Below are positions 1 to 12,508 of a DNA stretch of 64,000 bases, in pieces. This stretch comes from Coffea arabica (Eukaryota > Streptophyta > Magnoliopsida > Gentianales > Rubiaceae): the NCBI RefSeq assembly GCF_036785885.1, contig NC_092317.1, positions 8,186,501 through 8,250,500 on the forward strand. The letters are read 5' to 3'. The position numbers were made by a program, and so were the translations under genes. The first letter of the stretch is position 1. Each line of letters opens with the position of its first letter. The notes under the pieces were generated by a model, which was not told the origin of the DNA, searched no databases, and worked only from the letters and a program-made list of their open reading frames with translations.

Positions 1-841
1 AAAAAAAAAAAAAAAGAATGTGCGAGTTTAAGCGTACTCCTTGTTTCTATCATAATATATTTTTACCGACCTTTCTTGTGCTCCCATTTCTTGATGTCTC
101 CGTATACTTGATTTAACTCAGACCTTCCATCCCCAAGAAATAAAAGCATAGGAGGTTGTCGAACTGAAATGTGGACACCAGGATTTAAAGCAAGCTTTCC
201 AAATTTCACATCTTTTCTTCTGTTCAAATAGTTTGGAACTTTGGATGCTCAAGAATGCTCGTAATTACACAGTTTGGTGCTTGTCATCACCTAAAACAGT
301 CCCCCAATTACTGCATGAATTATGGCAGCACGCAGCTGTTGCTGTTTGAATGAGTACTGGAGGGAGTATGACTTGCGGACTGATCACCACATCTTTGCAA
401 GACAAGATTACGTCTTGCACCCTTAGCCTATTGCATGAAAGAAAAGCGAGCCATGCTCCTTGCCTTTTTATAGTGCTAGTTCTATGAAGTGAGAAGGCAC
501 GAGGTATTCGAAATTTCGAATGTCCAATAAGAATTTCTTGAAGCTGCTTAGTCAAACCGAGAATACGCAAGTAATTAGCTCGCCAACAACCAGAAAATGT
601 AATTAATAACTTTCACGATTTAAACCAACTGCAAACAGGAGTAAACTCAAATACAGTAAGCAAAGAACTGAAAAGGTATTAAAGTTAAATAATCGGCATT
701 TACTGGTCAAAAGTAGCAGCATATGCTATGAACAATATCCTGCTGCTTACAAGGAGGATTAGAAAACAGAACTGACAGAAATTTTTCTTTAATAAAGGGA
801 AAGCACCATCCTCCAATACCATTAAGATGCCAATCTAATCT
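1..841. other. region 3' of TIM8 with a possible exon of an unidentified minus-strand gene
   Basis: The window opens with a run of about 15 A. On the minus strand, bases about 221 to 63 read as an open frame of some 50 codons ending in TAA, with a coding-like composition (contains LNPGVHISV and MLLFLGDGRSELNQ). A second open frame on the same strand covers about 600-268 (contains GHSKFRIPRAF). The two could be joined by splicing, but the only frame-compatible intron I found is about 49 bp, which is too short to trust. I do not recognise the protein and the other end would lie off or across the window edge. What is seen is only codon-like sequence; that it is a real gene is inference. Confidence 0.3.
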
Positions 842-3292
842 TTAGTGCATGGATTGGAAGCGCTTCATTATTATCATGCTCATATCCATGTAGCGCTGAG
901 CACAGTTTGTGAGACAAGTGGTTTCGCTAGAGCTAAACTTGCTTCCAGGAGTACTGGTAATGCATTTGTCCCAGCATATGTGAGTAAGCTTTGCAACTAT
1001 TTCATTAGCCATGGCTTTTTCCTTCTCTTTCTGCAGTATTACATGATTAACATTAAATATCTATAGAAACAAAAAGATCTGACATTAATATTTCAATCAG
1101 GTTATGCTCACTAAAGAATAAGGAAAATTCAAGGTATATCACATAGCTCAGCAGGAAAACTTGTACAGACATAAAACCTGACACTAGTTCACCAAAAGCA
1201 CAGATTCGTACATTTTTCTGTCCCTTGTGTAACTTCAGTTTTGACAGGTATGTACAAGGACATAATCATGTGTTTTGCCAGATGACGACCATCTCATTAA
1301 CAACTTATAGCTGCAACGGGTTTCTTCATATAGATCCATTCCATGGATTTGTCAAGGGATCCATAATTATCATTCAATCCTGAGGCAAATTTCCCCTATC
1401 ATCCTGATCCTACTGCACTCCGTCCGAGGATGGTTAAGAGAATAAATACCTACCCATCTAGTTACATTTCTCCAACCATTCCTCAATAAGATACCTCCAG
1501 GACAAGCTCTTGTATCTTTGTCATCTCAAAACCATCTTCATCCCAATAATTGCAAACTAGAACCGTTTCCAAAAGACAATAGTTCAGAATAGAGACACAT
1601 CATAATCAAGAAATATCTAACCCACTCTTTGGAACTTAAACCAAGTACAGAAAAAAGAGAGTTCTAGTAGGAAAGTAAACAAAACAAAAGAACAGCCCAT
1701 TAATTTTGGTTGGGGATTTAGAAAGAATAAAACTTGCTTTCTTACTTCATAAACTTCTGCAATTTTATGTGTTGTATATCCCTTCTGTTCTGTTAGGACA
1801 GTTGAACTGATTAATAAGATTTTAGCTATTATATGCTTTCATCAACTAAAATTTCTTCTTTTTTTTTTTTTTCCCATTTCTTTCCACAAGGGCAGAAAAA
1901 ATAAAAGCCTACTCTGTTCACTATTTTGCTTTTCCTTTTGCAATTCCCAAACAAGAAAAAAGCTTCCTTTCAAACGCTTTTCTTTTCTATATAATTTCTC
2001 TCTCCCAAACACAAAGGGCCCAGAAAAAGTATTCAAGCTATTCCTCGCTCCTTTGGGGTAGTCCTCCAAGTATTCATCTAACTTTGCATCTAACTGCATA
2101 TACAAGTACAGTAAAAAAAAGCACCAATTGCTGAGAATTATACTCCTTTAGGCAGAAAAACTACTAGTAAGTTTCCAAACGAATATGTTTGCCACATTTT
2201 ACTTCAGACCAATAGCCATCTCTACCAGTTTCAAGATAAATTCTAACTCATCTCTATGACCAAGAATGAATAAAATGGAAAGAAATACTTGCGTTTTAAC
2301 TAGCCATTGCAGATCCTTTAGAATCTGAAGTTCAGCTTTGTACTTTAAAAAGGGCAACTTAAGCTTTATCTTGCATAACATATAGATTTTTCTTTTGCGT
2401 GCTTAAAACATGTTTACTCTGTTGGACATATTAGCCAATCAACCAATTATGGAGCCATTATAAGGAAAGCATCCAACCTTTGCAAGATCAATGATTTTTC
2501 CTTAAAAAGGTTTAAGGAAATCTAATTTCCAAAACCAATGTTTGAATTTAATAACTTGTTCAATGTACAGCATCACCTTTTCTGCCTCTTTTATCTCGTA
2601 ATAAAATTTAACAGAAACAAAAATTAAACTACCTTCTTCTTTAAAGTGGAATTAGCTCTCCAAGATCACCAGAAATCATAGTTCTTCAATGAAACCCCAC
2701 GAATTCCATCCCTGAATAGAATTTCCTATAATCCTACTACCTATGTAATAATCATCTTTGGCTACCAGTCTCATCACATAAATTAATGTAGCTATTATTT
2801 TTTTAATATAACAATATTGGCACCTATTATTTTTCTAAGGTAACAAGAAGCAAGTGAAAATATCAATGTAGCTATCCTCGCAACAAAAGTTAAAAAATAA
2901 AAAATCAAACCCATCTATCTTCATTGACATTCATGACCATCACACGATCAAAAATTTTATGCTAACCCACCACAAGCAAAATATTAAAAAAAAATGCTCA
3001 TTTAGGAAGATATTCAAATGTTCAAGAATCAACAGCAAAACAACAGAAAAACAAAACAACGCAAACTAAAACATTGACGATTAGAATTTCCATCTTTCAT
3101 GAGGAGAAAAAAATTCCGAAAAACCCATTTATTCAAACGCAAACTAGAAAACAAAAAGAACAAGCAAATTAGAGATCGAGAACAGAAGAATTTGAAAAAA
3201 AAAATGAATACACCAAGAAAAAGAGATCCTTATTGAGAACTTACACTCAGAAACTGCTCCAATTCAGTGGAGTTGACCCTTGAAGTATCCAT
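842..3292 (-). CDS. TIM8: mitochondrial import inner membrane translocase subunit TIM8
   Basis: Small TIM chaperone of the mitochondrial intermembrane space; in the known family TIM8 pairs with TIM13 to escort hydrophobic precursors toward TIM22/SAM. Two exons on the minus strand: 3292-3245 (16 codons, starting MDTSRVNSTELEQF) and 1030-842 (62 codons plus TAA), separated by a 2.2-kb intron with a gtaagt donor and a ctgcag acceptor. The 78-residue product matches the usual plant length of about 77. Exon 2 carries the diagnostic twin CX3C motifs, CWDKC and CLTNC, spaced as in small TIMs, and ends in MKRFQSMH. The exon 1/2 join falls before KEKEKAM, where plant TIM8 normally has QEKEKAM. Both halves are too short to stand out as simple ORFs. 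Site II (TGGGCY) motifs lie upstream. Confidence 0.94.
1031..3244 (-). other. TIM8 intron 1
   Basis: A 2.2-kb AT-rich intron separating the two short TIM8 exons. I see no gene, no clear inverted-repeat element and no RNA gene in it; the open frames on either strand are short and uninformative. Confidence 0.7.
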
Positions 3293-3495
3293 CAGCAAAA
3301 GAGAACTTGAACTCCGCTACTTGTGACTTTTCTTTTTCTTCTTTCAGCAACTGAGCTCAGGGATTTAGAAGTCTGAGATTGCCCTTCTTAGACCCCTTCT
3401 TAAACCCCAGACGAAGACAATTCTGAGTAACAGCCAACAGGCCGTCTAAACTAGCGATAGCTGTATTAGGCTACATGGGGGTACGGTCTGACTTT

Positions 3496-3513
3496 AGCCC
3501 ATTGACCTGGGCC
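3496..3513. promoter_or_regulatory. two site II (TGGGCY-type) elements upstream of TIM8
   Basis: About 200 bp upstream of the TIM8 start, agccca (3496-3501, TGGGCT on the minus strand) and tgggcc (3508-3513) lie close together. Paired site II elements are known TCP-binding motifs in promoters of plant nuclear genes for mitochondrial proteins, which fits TIM8. The motifs are seen; their function here is inference. Confidence 0.45.
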
Positions 3514-4834
3514 GACTAGCATATGCGGACCTTACCATTAGTAGTTCACTTAAGATAGATTAGTTAGACAAATATATTTGTGGTAAATCCTACTTCAAAT
3601 CCTTCGAACAAAAAAATCCCACTTTAAACAACATACAATCTGCACAACATATATAAATTAAATGACGACCATCTTCTTAATTTTAGAAATTTTACATTGA
3701 TATTTATTGTTTAGACATATCATAATTTTCAGTTGCTTTAAAGATGAACTCGTACATTTGCATTTTCTTCAATTTTGTGTACATTTTGTTGCGGAGAAAA
3801 TATACCTTAACCCCACCTTTTATTCGGGGGAGAGATGAGTTAGGTGATACAAAAAATGGAAGTGTAAGCGAGATTCCACCTTTTATTTTGGTGCTCTTAG
3901 GGTACAAAATACAAGATCCCCTCTTTTTAGGATAAATTAGTTGTTGCCAATATAACTGAACTCACAAGACATTAACCAAGTGAGATTTAGAAATTTGTTT
4001 GTGATGAACTTACATGATTTGTGTATAATGTGGAATCGTATATGATAAGGGTATGTGCTAGTAGAGGGATATTGCTCTTTGGTAAAAAGTAGGGTGCAAT
4101 TTTTACATATTGGAATTGATTGCGAATAGACAAAAATGTGCAACAAGATTAGAATTGACACAAGGTTAATAATGTAGGATTGGAGTTGACCTTATTTTAT
4201 ATGTAATTCATGTAATATTGAGGAAACTCACAAAGAATGGAATATAGCTCGGTATAAAACAAAGGTCTTGCTCTTTGGCATTCCCTATCATCCTTCACTT
4301 CTTGGCTTTTGCCTTTCTTGGTTGGCCAGTTTATTATTGACGATGAAGATTAGAGGGGGGAGAGAAGAAATAAAACCGGGACCGTGAAATTCAAAATTTG
4401 CACCTCACTCTGCTCAAGTATTTGTTTTTTTTTTTTAAGGACACAAGTATTTGTTTCAAGAACAAGTAAAAACGACTTTTTTGGTATTTTATAAACTGCC
4501 CTCAGTGTCAGAAATGTTTTTTGTTTATACTTCTACCAAAAACAAATTTTTTTTTTGGGTTTCTGTTCATAAAGTTTTAAACACATATAATATTTTTTTC
4601 TGAAAAAAACACATATAATATTGGAAAACATGAAACACAAACGTTATTAAATTAACAACCCCTAGTAAACTGGAAAGTTTGGGCCCTTTCTGTCACCTGT
4701 TGTGCTACAGTCAACCCAAGCTTTCAGGTCTGCACAAGCATTTCGATACGATTAGGCCAAGTCCACAAAACAACACTTTATGCTTCGTTTCCATCCAGCC
4801 TAAACAATTTATGCCGGGTAATGCCAATTACAAA

Positions 4835-5510
4835 GGCTCCATTTAGATTAGTTATTTTTAGACGCGTTTTTAAAATATTTTATTGTAATAATGTATATAA
4901 AAAATTTTTATTGTAAATATTTTTAGTGATATTTTTGAAAAATTTTTAAGATAATTTTTAAAATTTAACACTCCACCTGCTACCACTACCCACCATGGCC
5001 ACCGCCCTCTCTCTCTCCCTCCTCCTCTCTTCTTCCCGTCCCTCTTCCTCCTCCTCCCTCTCTCTCCTCCCATCCTTCCCTTTCCCTTCCCTTTCTCACC
5101 ACACCACACCCTGCCCCTCCCCTTTCTTCCCCTTCCCGATCTGGCCTCGTCGAGACCAGATCGCGGCCTTTGGTAGGCTAAAGGGGAGGAGGTGGGATGT
5201 GGTAGGGAAGGGGAGGGGAAGGGGAAGAAAAGAGAGGAGGAAGAAAGAGAGGGAGAAGGAAGAGGGAGGGAGAGGAAAGAGGAGAAAAGAGGAAGAGGAG
5301 GAAGATGATGGGTGGGGGTAATGGTGATGATGATAGATGGAAGAAAAAGATAGTGTAGATTTTATTTTTTAATTTTTTTTTGTATATTTGGAGTTATTTT
5401 TAATATATTGTATGAATATGATATTTTTGGAGTTGTTTTTGTTTGTATATTATTGTAACATTGTATATAAAAAACTTGTTTTTCAAAAAATGGAAAATAC
5501 AAACAAAGCC
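4835..5510. mobile_element. foldback element with polypyrimidine/polypurine core
   Basis: The ends form imperfect terminal inverted repeats: the left end starts ggctccattta and the right end reads the same way on the other strand (ggctttgtttg), with further matching T-rich sequence inside. The core is C/T-rich from about 4984 to 5140, then A/G-rich from about 5187 to 5320, so the arms are roughly complementary around a GC-rich hinge containing gatctgg and ccagatc. I could not define a clean target-site duplication. The element at 53295-54237 has the same architecture. Non-autonomous transposon is the likely explanation; the superfamily is uncertain. Confidence 0.55.
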
Positions 5511-6544
5511 AAAATTTGGTTTGTAAAAAGATTACTTAAGCAATAATGAGATTTTTGTTCGAATCTCAAATTCTTCTTTTTTTTTCATTTTTTATTATAT
5601 TTTTTTGAAACAATAATTTGATTATATTCATATCAAAAGATGTACAATTACGAGCAAAAACTTGAGTTGATTATACAGTTAGTGTACATGACACTGAAGA
5701 TTAGTATTTCCTCATCTTGTATAATGCCTAATGCATAAGAGCTTAGTATTTCGTTTTTATTATAAAGTTTAGAATTTTTTGAAAAAGTAAAAATTAATAT
5801 ATTTAACTCTTAAACCTCCCATTTTTCCCATTTTTTTCCTGCATGGTTTGAATTTCCCTTAAACCAAATAAAAATCCCTCCATAATGAACCTAGCATGCT
5901 AATTTTCTACGGCTGTTATATTCCAGTGGCTACTAGTTTTGGTTAATATCCGCTTAGCCAAACACAGAAGCTGCCTGTACATGTCATTCCTTCCGAAGGT
6001 GGAGCCTTGGAAAACTTTTTTTTTTTCTTTTCTTTGGACTAGTTGAACAAACATTGAGAATTTTTTATTTTTCAGTGGTTATTCCAAAATCACGAAATCT
6101 CTCAAAATAACTTCTAAAGAAGAAAATGCACGTTAGGGAATATCATAAATCTTTCAATATATGTGAGTTAGAAATTAACATAGTTCATGAATTAGGGTCA
6201 ATCAACCAAAACGGTCATCTACCAAGAAAAGCATCGTGAGGGGATTGGATGGTTGGGCAAAATACAAACAGTGTTATGTTGTTTTATTAATTAAAAATAA
6301 TTGTAATAATTCCTCATATTTTATCGAAAGACTTTGATTGATCCCGACATGATCTTTGTTGCTCTGCATTTTAGCAATTCCAAGTTGGTAATTTTTCCTA
6401 TATGCAGACCAAATTTCACAGCTCTGGATCTTTTGATCTTCTACTAAGAAAATGAGATCAAGCCCTCTAATTGCCTTCAATGGTAGGGAAAGAGGAGCAT
6501 TTAACTAAAGAAATTAATGCAAAGGGATTGCAAGAATGCATGCA

Positions 6545-6641
6545 GATTTTGCTGCTTTTCGTTCATGAGCTACCTTTATGACTTTACCACCATCTGTATA
6601 TGGAACAACAAAAGCAGCACCTTCTGAACGAAGGAAGGCAC
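6545..6641 (-). pseudogene. short coding-like relic, unidentified
   Basis: About 32 codons are open on the minus strand and look protein-like (contains SEGAAFVVPYTDGGKVIKV), but the neighbouring frame is broken by stops on the 5' side and no splice sites or partner exons are obvious. Probably a decayed gene fragment. I do not recognise the family. Confidence 0.3.
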
Positions 6642-8784
6642 CTATGCTATCCCATATGGGTCAATCGGCTTTGATCTTCAACCCTTATCTTTTCGAGGGC
6701 TTCACTTTTATGTGAAAGCAGATAGCTTTTTCCTACTTTCAAACCAAACTATGCATATTTTTTCAAAATCAGCTAAAAGAAAGACATCCGCTATTTCAAT
6801 CTTTTAAAATGTCACCTTATGATAGAGGTGGATCGACGACCTTTCTATGTCAGATATCCATATTTCAAAGCAAACAATTAATTTAGTTCAAAAGATTGTC
6901 AAAACCATATAATGCAAACATGTTAAACTATAATAAAGCTAACAGCAGAGTGCGGAGGGAAAAATAATGAAATCGTAGGAGGCCAACTTCGGTGAAATTT
7001 TGAAGGGTCTGTCCAACGAATGTCTAATTGGCACTCGTTAAAACATATTTCGGGTGTAAATTTTTGAAAAGGTAAAGTTAGTTAGGAAAAGGGTATAAAT
7101 GCGAGGGAGGATAATATATAATTGTACTTAGAAAAAATATATAAATACAAGCGATGATAATTATTGTTATTATGTGTATTTAAACGGTAGGTTAGATGTC
7201 ACGTAGATGTGCTGACAAGTACACATTGAGCGCTTGTTAAAAAAAAACCCAAATTTTAAATGCTAGTTGAAATTTTCTAATTTAGCTGTAGAGTTGAAAA
7301 TGGTTTTATCCAGCATATTTATCCTGTTTCTTTGTTCTAAAATGTTACTAGAAGAAAATTTTTTTGGCTGCTAATTCAGTCATGGAACAAAAGATAATGG
7401 ATTGGATTATCAATTATGAACACGATGCAAACAAAATGATTATGTGAGGAATATAATGATTCACTGCCAGTTGTTTTACTTATGCACGGGGAAGTGGGAA
7501 TCTATTTCATCACGTTTCTCTTTTTTCTTCGTTCTCTAGAAATGGAATCATTTGTAGATTTTTTATTTTCTCCAAAGGAATCAGTGAAGTTTACCGCCTA
7601 AGAAAATTGAAAGCATTTTTGCTCTCTTTTCCAGTTGCCAATCATCGTCTGTATATCTTTGTTGTCTTCAGCCAAAGTAGAAAATATATTATCTTGTCTA
7701 CGATATTACTCCGTAACAGGATAAAGTTTCTTTCTTTGCTACGTAATTCTTTGCTCATGATGACAATTACCACTTTGGAACTCTGACTGATATAAGAATA
7801 CGAAAGAGAATCGGACGAAATAGAAAAATATGGAGTCTATTGTCAGTTTAAATCTCTTCCTCGTAGAAAACCAAAAAGGGCCAAAAAAAAAAAAAAGAAA
7901 AGAAAACACACAAATCTTCTTCTTCTACGTAAGTTTGATTTTACAATATGGTAAATGTTACTAGAACTCCATAATGAGTTAATGACACTCCTGACTATCA
8001 AAATAGCTCATATTTTTTTTATTTTTTTTTATAATTTTATATAAAAAGGAGTGGTCATAAATTCAATTACGAATAGGGATATTTTTATCCAAGTCACATG
8101 CTGAAAAGTTAAAAAAAAAAAAAAAAAAAAAGTATCAACAGAAAATGAAGAAGTCCTTTGCTCTCACAAATAATTTAAACATTAAAGAAAAATCAATAGG
8201 CATTTAAAATTATTCACGTATAATTTTAATTTTACGATGCAACAAAACAACTTATTTTCTAGATCCAAGCCTCTATGGATCCATTTAAGTCACTACTGAC
8301 ATGACAGTATGGATATTATCATTTAAAATCTCTACATAATATTACGTCATATTGACTCATGTTCATATGCACAAGGGGTAATTAAAATCTTGCTAATAGT
8401 TGCTCATTTTTTTGGTTTTAGATTGAAATTAATTAGATTGATGTTACGGATTAATTTTATATATGTTAATAATATATATATTTTTACTCTTGAATTCATG
8501 ACACGTAATTTTAATTTGAAAGTTGTTCACAATCATAAATTATAGTAAGAAACACAACCATGTTAGCTGACCTTTCTATCTTTCTTTACCAGTAGTAGTA
8601 GTATTTTATTAAACTCCTAGTCAGCTTTGTTCGTGGAGGGAAAAAAAGGGTAAGCAACCAAGCATTTTGATCTTCATGGACCATTAGACAGTAGAAAAGA
8701 AAAAGGATTATACGATCCTTCTTTCTTAAATTTGAAGCTTCCCAAGTATCCATACCATCACCTTTATGTCCTAGTCCATTGCAC

Positions 8785-8790
8785 TATAAA
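8785..8790 (+). promoter_or_regulatory. TATA box of the NAC gene
   Basis: TATAAA lies 114-119 bp before the ATG at 8904. Transcription would be expected to begin around 8815-8820, so the in-frame ATG at 8796 would sit upstream of the transcript start. This decides the choice of start codon. Confidence 0.6.
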
Positions 8791-8903
8791 GAGCCATGAC
8801 TTTTAACCTATCAAGCACAGCCTCCTCATCATCAACATCTTCCCAGAGCTCTCTTCCTTTGTGTCTCTGTCTCTGTCTCAGTACTCTGGGATTAATTGAG
8901 GAT

Positions 8904-10589
8904 ATGGGCTGTCTGAATTTTGTCAAGGATGGAGTAATCAGGCTGCCTCCTGGTTTTCGATTTCAACCAACCGATGAAGAGATTGTCTTCCAATATTTGC
9001 TGCGTAAAACATTTTCTTGTCCTTTGCCTGCTTCAATCATTCCTGAGATCAATGTCTGCAAGCATGATCCCTGGGATTTGCCGGGTAATTACCTCGAGAA
9101 CTCAGTGCTCACTTTGAACTCTTACCATAACCTTTTCAATTTTCTTGTTTACCATGATTAAGCTGATTTGAAATACAACCTCATCTTAAATTATGGAAAA
9201 ACAAATGGACTGTCAAGAATGTCAGTCGAACGTGGGCACAAAGTCTTGCCCTTACTAGTGCTACAAAATGTATTAAGCTGCCCGGCTTATAGATGGGAAA
9301 TGGTATTTGTCATAATTCACATTTTAATGCTGCAGCAATTCTCGTAAAAACGATAATACTATCTATCCAAGTCAAAGTAGTAGTATTATTTGATTTAACT
9401 TGGGAAGGGAAAGATTGGTATGGTATCAAAAACTTGCTGCGGGTATATAAATTTGCTGATTTTCTTGACCTGCATGATATTTGTATAGGTGATTTGGAGC
9501 AAGACAGATATTTCTTCAGCAACAAGGAAGCCAAGTACCCTAACGGTAACAGGACGAATAGAGCTACTGATACTGGCTACTGGAAGGCCACTGGTGTAGA
9601 CAAACAAATTGTGTCTTCCAGGAGAAAACCGCTGCTGGGGTTAAGGAAAACATTGGTATTCCACAAAGGGAAGTCTCCGCATGGCTCCAGAACGGATTGG
9701 ATCATGCATGAATATCGCCTTATCCTCACAGGAAAAACAGCCTGCTGCTCGCAACAAACTGCAAAATCTTCTCAGGTAAACTCTTAAAAGGATTATGGAT
9801 GAGATTGAATATAGATATATTCAAGTTCTGAGGACCACTTGAATGGAAAAGGAAAAAAGAAAAGAGAACCTCATAAGTAATATAGATATATTCTAGTTCT
9901 ACGTGCTTCTTTAGCATTGGAGCATAAAATAAAGTAAGAGGTCGGACAAGTTATGTCACAGATCATTAAGTATTGAATTATCAAAGTGAATCACTCTATG
10001 TTACGTACAAATGAGTATTATAAATAGACAACTCATCTCTTTTGGTATTGCAGATTATCTATTAAATAAGTCAACGTACATATACATATGTAAGTGTACA
10101 ACAGTTAATTAAACCAATTACTAGTATCAGTGGAACCCGAATATGATTCTCTATAGTGCCTTAGAGTCTCCACATGGCTTAGGAACTACTACACATTATG
10201 ATTTCACTCAATGCGTGGAATATGTTCTTTGCCAGATAATTGTGTTCTTGATCCGTTAATCATTTGTTTAATTTTTTTTTTGGTTACTTTTTAATGTTTT
10301 GCAGAGTTCTTCGGTCCAATTGGGCAATTGGGTTCTATGCCATATATTTTTGAAGAAAGGAAGCACCAAAGCTGTAGATGAAACTGTGCAGGTTTGCAAG
10401 AATTATAAGAATATAGCCGAGCAAAATGTGAGAATGGACCAGCATAGATTCGAAAATTTCACTATTGGCAACTTGAGTGAAGTAGCTTCAACCTCGTCCT
10501 CCAGTTCTTTCTTCTCTGATCCAAGTGTTCTAACTGAGGTCTCCTCTAGTCAGTGTGATTACGAAGAAACTAGTAGCCCCATTGTATAA
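8904..10589 (+). CDS. NAC domain transcription factor (NAC083/VNI2-like)
   Basis: DNA-binding plant transcription factor acting in the nucleus. Three exons, 8904-9084, 9489-9775 and 10305-10589, give 250 residues; junctions are [13 protein letters not shown] (split glycine codon) and KSSQ/SSSVQ. The NAC domain fills about residues 11-165 in the usual subdomain order: [15 protein letters not shown] (A), [18 protein letters not shown] (B), [20 protein letters not shown] and GYWKATG (C), [20 protein letters not shown] (D), and [11 protein letters not shown] (E). The C-terminal tail is short and Ser-rich, ending [10 protein letters not shown], as in Arabidopsis NAC083 (VNI2), a repressor in xylem-vessel differentiation and leaf ageing; the subgroup is inferred from remembered similarity. 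Subdomain E has CHIF where CRIF is usual, and exon 2 has [15 protein letters not shown] longer open frame starting at 8796 adds a Ser-rich leader but would begin before the predicted transcript start. Confidence 0.95.
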
Positions 10590-10991
10590 TTTCCTTTATT
10601 TATTGGCTTCATCTCACTTTGAATCTAGTTCCTCTTCATCTTGTGTTGATCTTTAGCCTTTCTTTTGGGTTCTTTTGTATGTTTTTTGACAATGGAAAAG
10701 TGAAAGTTGAACGTCTTTAATTAGGCAGCCGCAAATCCAAAAAGAATGAGAAAATTGGCGTACTAACACAGGCTTTTAGGACGTACGCCTCTTAGGAAAG
10801 AAACTGAAAGTGCTCAAAAACACGTGCAAACTGCAGCAGTTTCCTCCTAATAGAAATCAAGAGGACCAAAATTTTGGCTCAAGAAGTCATTGCAGCTGCA
10901 AATTTGCTCATGGTTCAAAAAGGGAAAAATAGCTTGGAAGAAAATGTTTTCCGACATAAAGATCAGACTTTATTGATTGTTCCCTTCTACC

Positions 10992-10994
10992 TTT

Positions 10995-11025
<31 letters not shown>

Positions 11026-11027
11026 GG
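10992..11027 (+). repeat. T13-G23 homopolymer junction
   Basis: A run of 13 T is followed at once by 23 G and then by ATGGGG. The G run could form a G-quadruplex. Homopolymers this long are also prone to assembly error, so the exact count is uncertain. Confidence 0.85.
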
Positions 11028-12508
11028 ATGGGGCTCACAAGTTCCATTTCAAACCAGTTCGTCCCTATAGACTAAACAAGTTGGAGAAGGATGTAAAAAA
11101 TTTAGTTAAGATGTAAACAAATTGGAGTAAAATGTAAATAAATTGGAGTAAGGAGTAAAAGAATTTGAAATGACATGTTTGGATAAAGTACTATTTAAAT
11201 ATTATTTAAAATAATTACGGAGTATAATATTTTTTATTATTTAATATATCGAAGATAAAAATGTGGTTGAGAATATAAAATATTAGTGTAAAACGTGTTT
11301 ATGATGTAAGCAAAATAATATAGTTGAAAAATCTTTTGTGTCTGAAGACACATTTTACCCTAAAAGGGACCGGTGAGACCCCAGATCCGATGTCTTTGTA
11401 CCATGAGGCTACTTCAATTTTTTTTAAAAAAAAAAATCCAAGTTTCCTGCTGTATACATATATATATATATATATATATTTGTTAAAAATCTTCCAGGAA
11501 GTATCCCAAAAGAAAGTACAACAGCTATATAATAATTAATCTTCAGATTTGTTGCCAAAAAAGAGGCTGCTAGATCTTGAAAGTCAACTGAGACAGTAGG
11601 TTTATTGTAAGTGATCAGGACTAAGAGGCATTCGAATCTTAAGCTTTCGTATAGAAAATTAAAGCAGCATGTTACATAGAATTAGATTACGATAATGAAA
11701 GAGAGGTTGGGGAAGAAGCAAGCAAAGCATATACTTATCACCTTTTCTGAAGAATCTGATGTAAAGAAGGGGCTTAAAACCAGGATTCCACATGCTTCCC
11801 ATTCAACTTGTTTTTAATACAAAATTGCTCTTAGAATTCCTTTGTCTGCCCAGTTCGCAGGGTTGCTTTCGCTGCCACTATGTACTATTTAAGGAGGAGA
11901 ACAAATTAGTGCTTGTCTGTTGTGAAATTTGAGGGACCAATGGGCAAGTGCAAATTCTTCTACCCTGTTTCATTTCATGTGAAAAGCAGCACATCTCCTC
12001 TATGGAGAAGAATGTTCTACCTGGAATTAGAAATCACACATCAAAAAAAAGAAATAGGCATTAATGTATTAGATTTACTGGTGATGGAGGCAAAAGAATA
12101 ATTTTGTCATACTCAATGTGCATACAGTAGATAACATTCACAAAATAAACATTACTTTTTTAGAATACATTAATTTGAGCTCTCTCTTTTTTTTTTTTTT
12201 TTTTTTTGAGATATCAATCTTTATTTTATCACGGCCTCATTCTTGAGGTATCAGGTATGTGCTCAAACTTTCTTGCAACTGAGCTCGCTAGCTCTCCAAA
12301 TTAACATATGGTCACAAAATGTGGCGTTGACAAGCCAACTACTCTATTAGCTTTTGCAGAAGTCAAAATTGGACCAACAACCTGAATTTCAACGATTCAC
12401 ACCAATGTCTCATTAAACTATCAAACCAAAGAAGTCAGTACTGTGTTGGATTTTAACCAGTGTGGGGCCTGACAAGTTCCGTTTCAGTAATGGTAGCCGG
12501 ATTTCACA

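Larger units (their letters stand above)
3293..8903. other. intergenic region between TIM8 and the NAC gene
   Basis: A 5.6-kb AT-rich spacer between divergently transcribed genes. It holds the TIM8 promoter, a foldback element with C/T-rich and A/G-rich arms (4835-5510), a short coding-like relic (6545-6641) and several long A or T runs (for example about 8111-8131). I see no complete gene. Confidence 0.7.

Noticed and set aside
4870-5321. Overlapping open frames on both strands in the C/T- and G/A-rich region
   Set aside because: They are compositional artefacts of a polypurine/polypyrimidine foldback element; the translations are Ser/Leu/Pro or Arg/Glu/Gly repeats.
7000-7250. Possible inverted-repeat element with gggtctgtccaacg and a tttaacaagcgctcaatg end
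   Set aside because: The two ends do not match convincingly as inverted repeats and no duplication was found.
8796-8903. In-frame upstream ATG extending the NAC protein by 36 residues
   Set aside because: The TATAAA at 8785 implies transcription starts after 8796, the extension is low-complexity Ser-rich, and [10 protein letters not shown] is a typical start for this NAC group.
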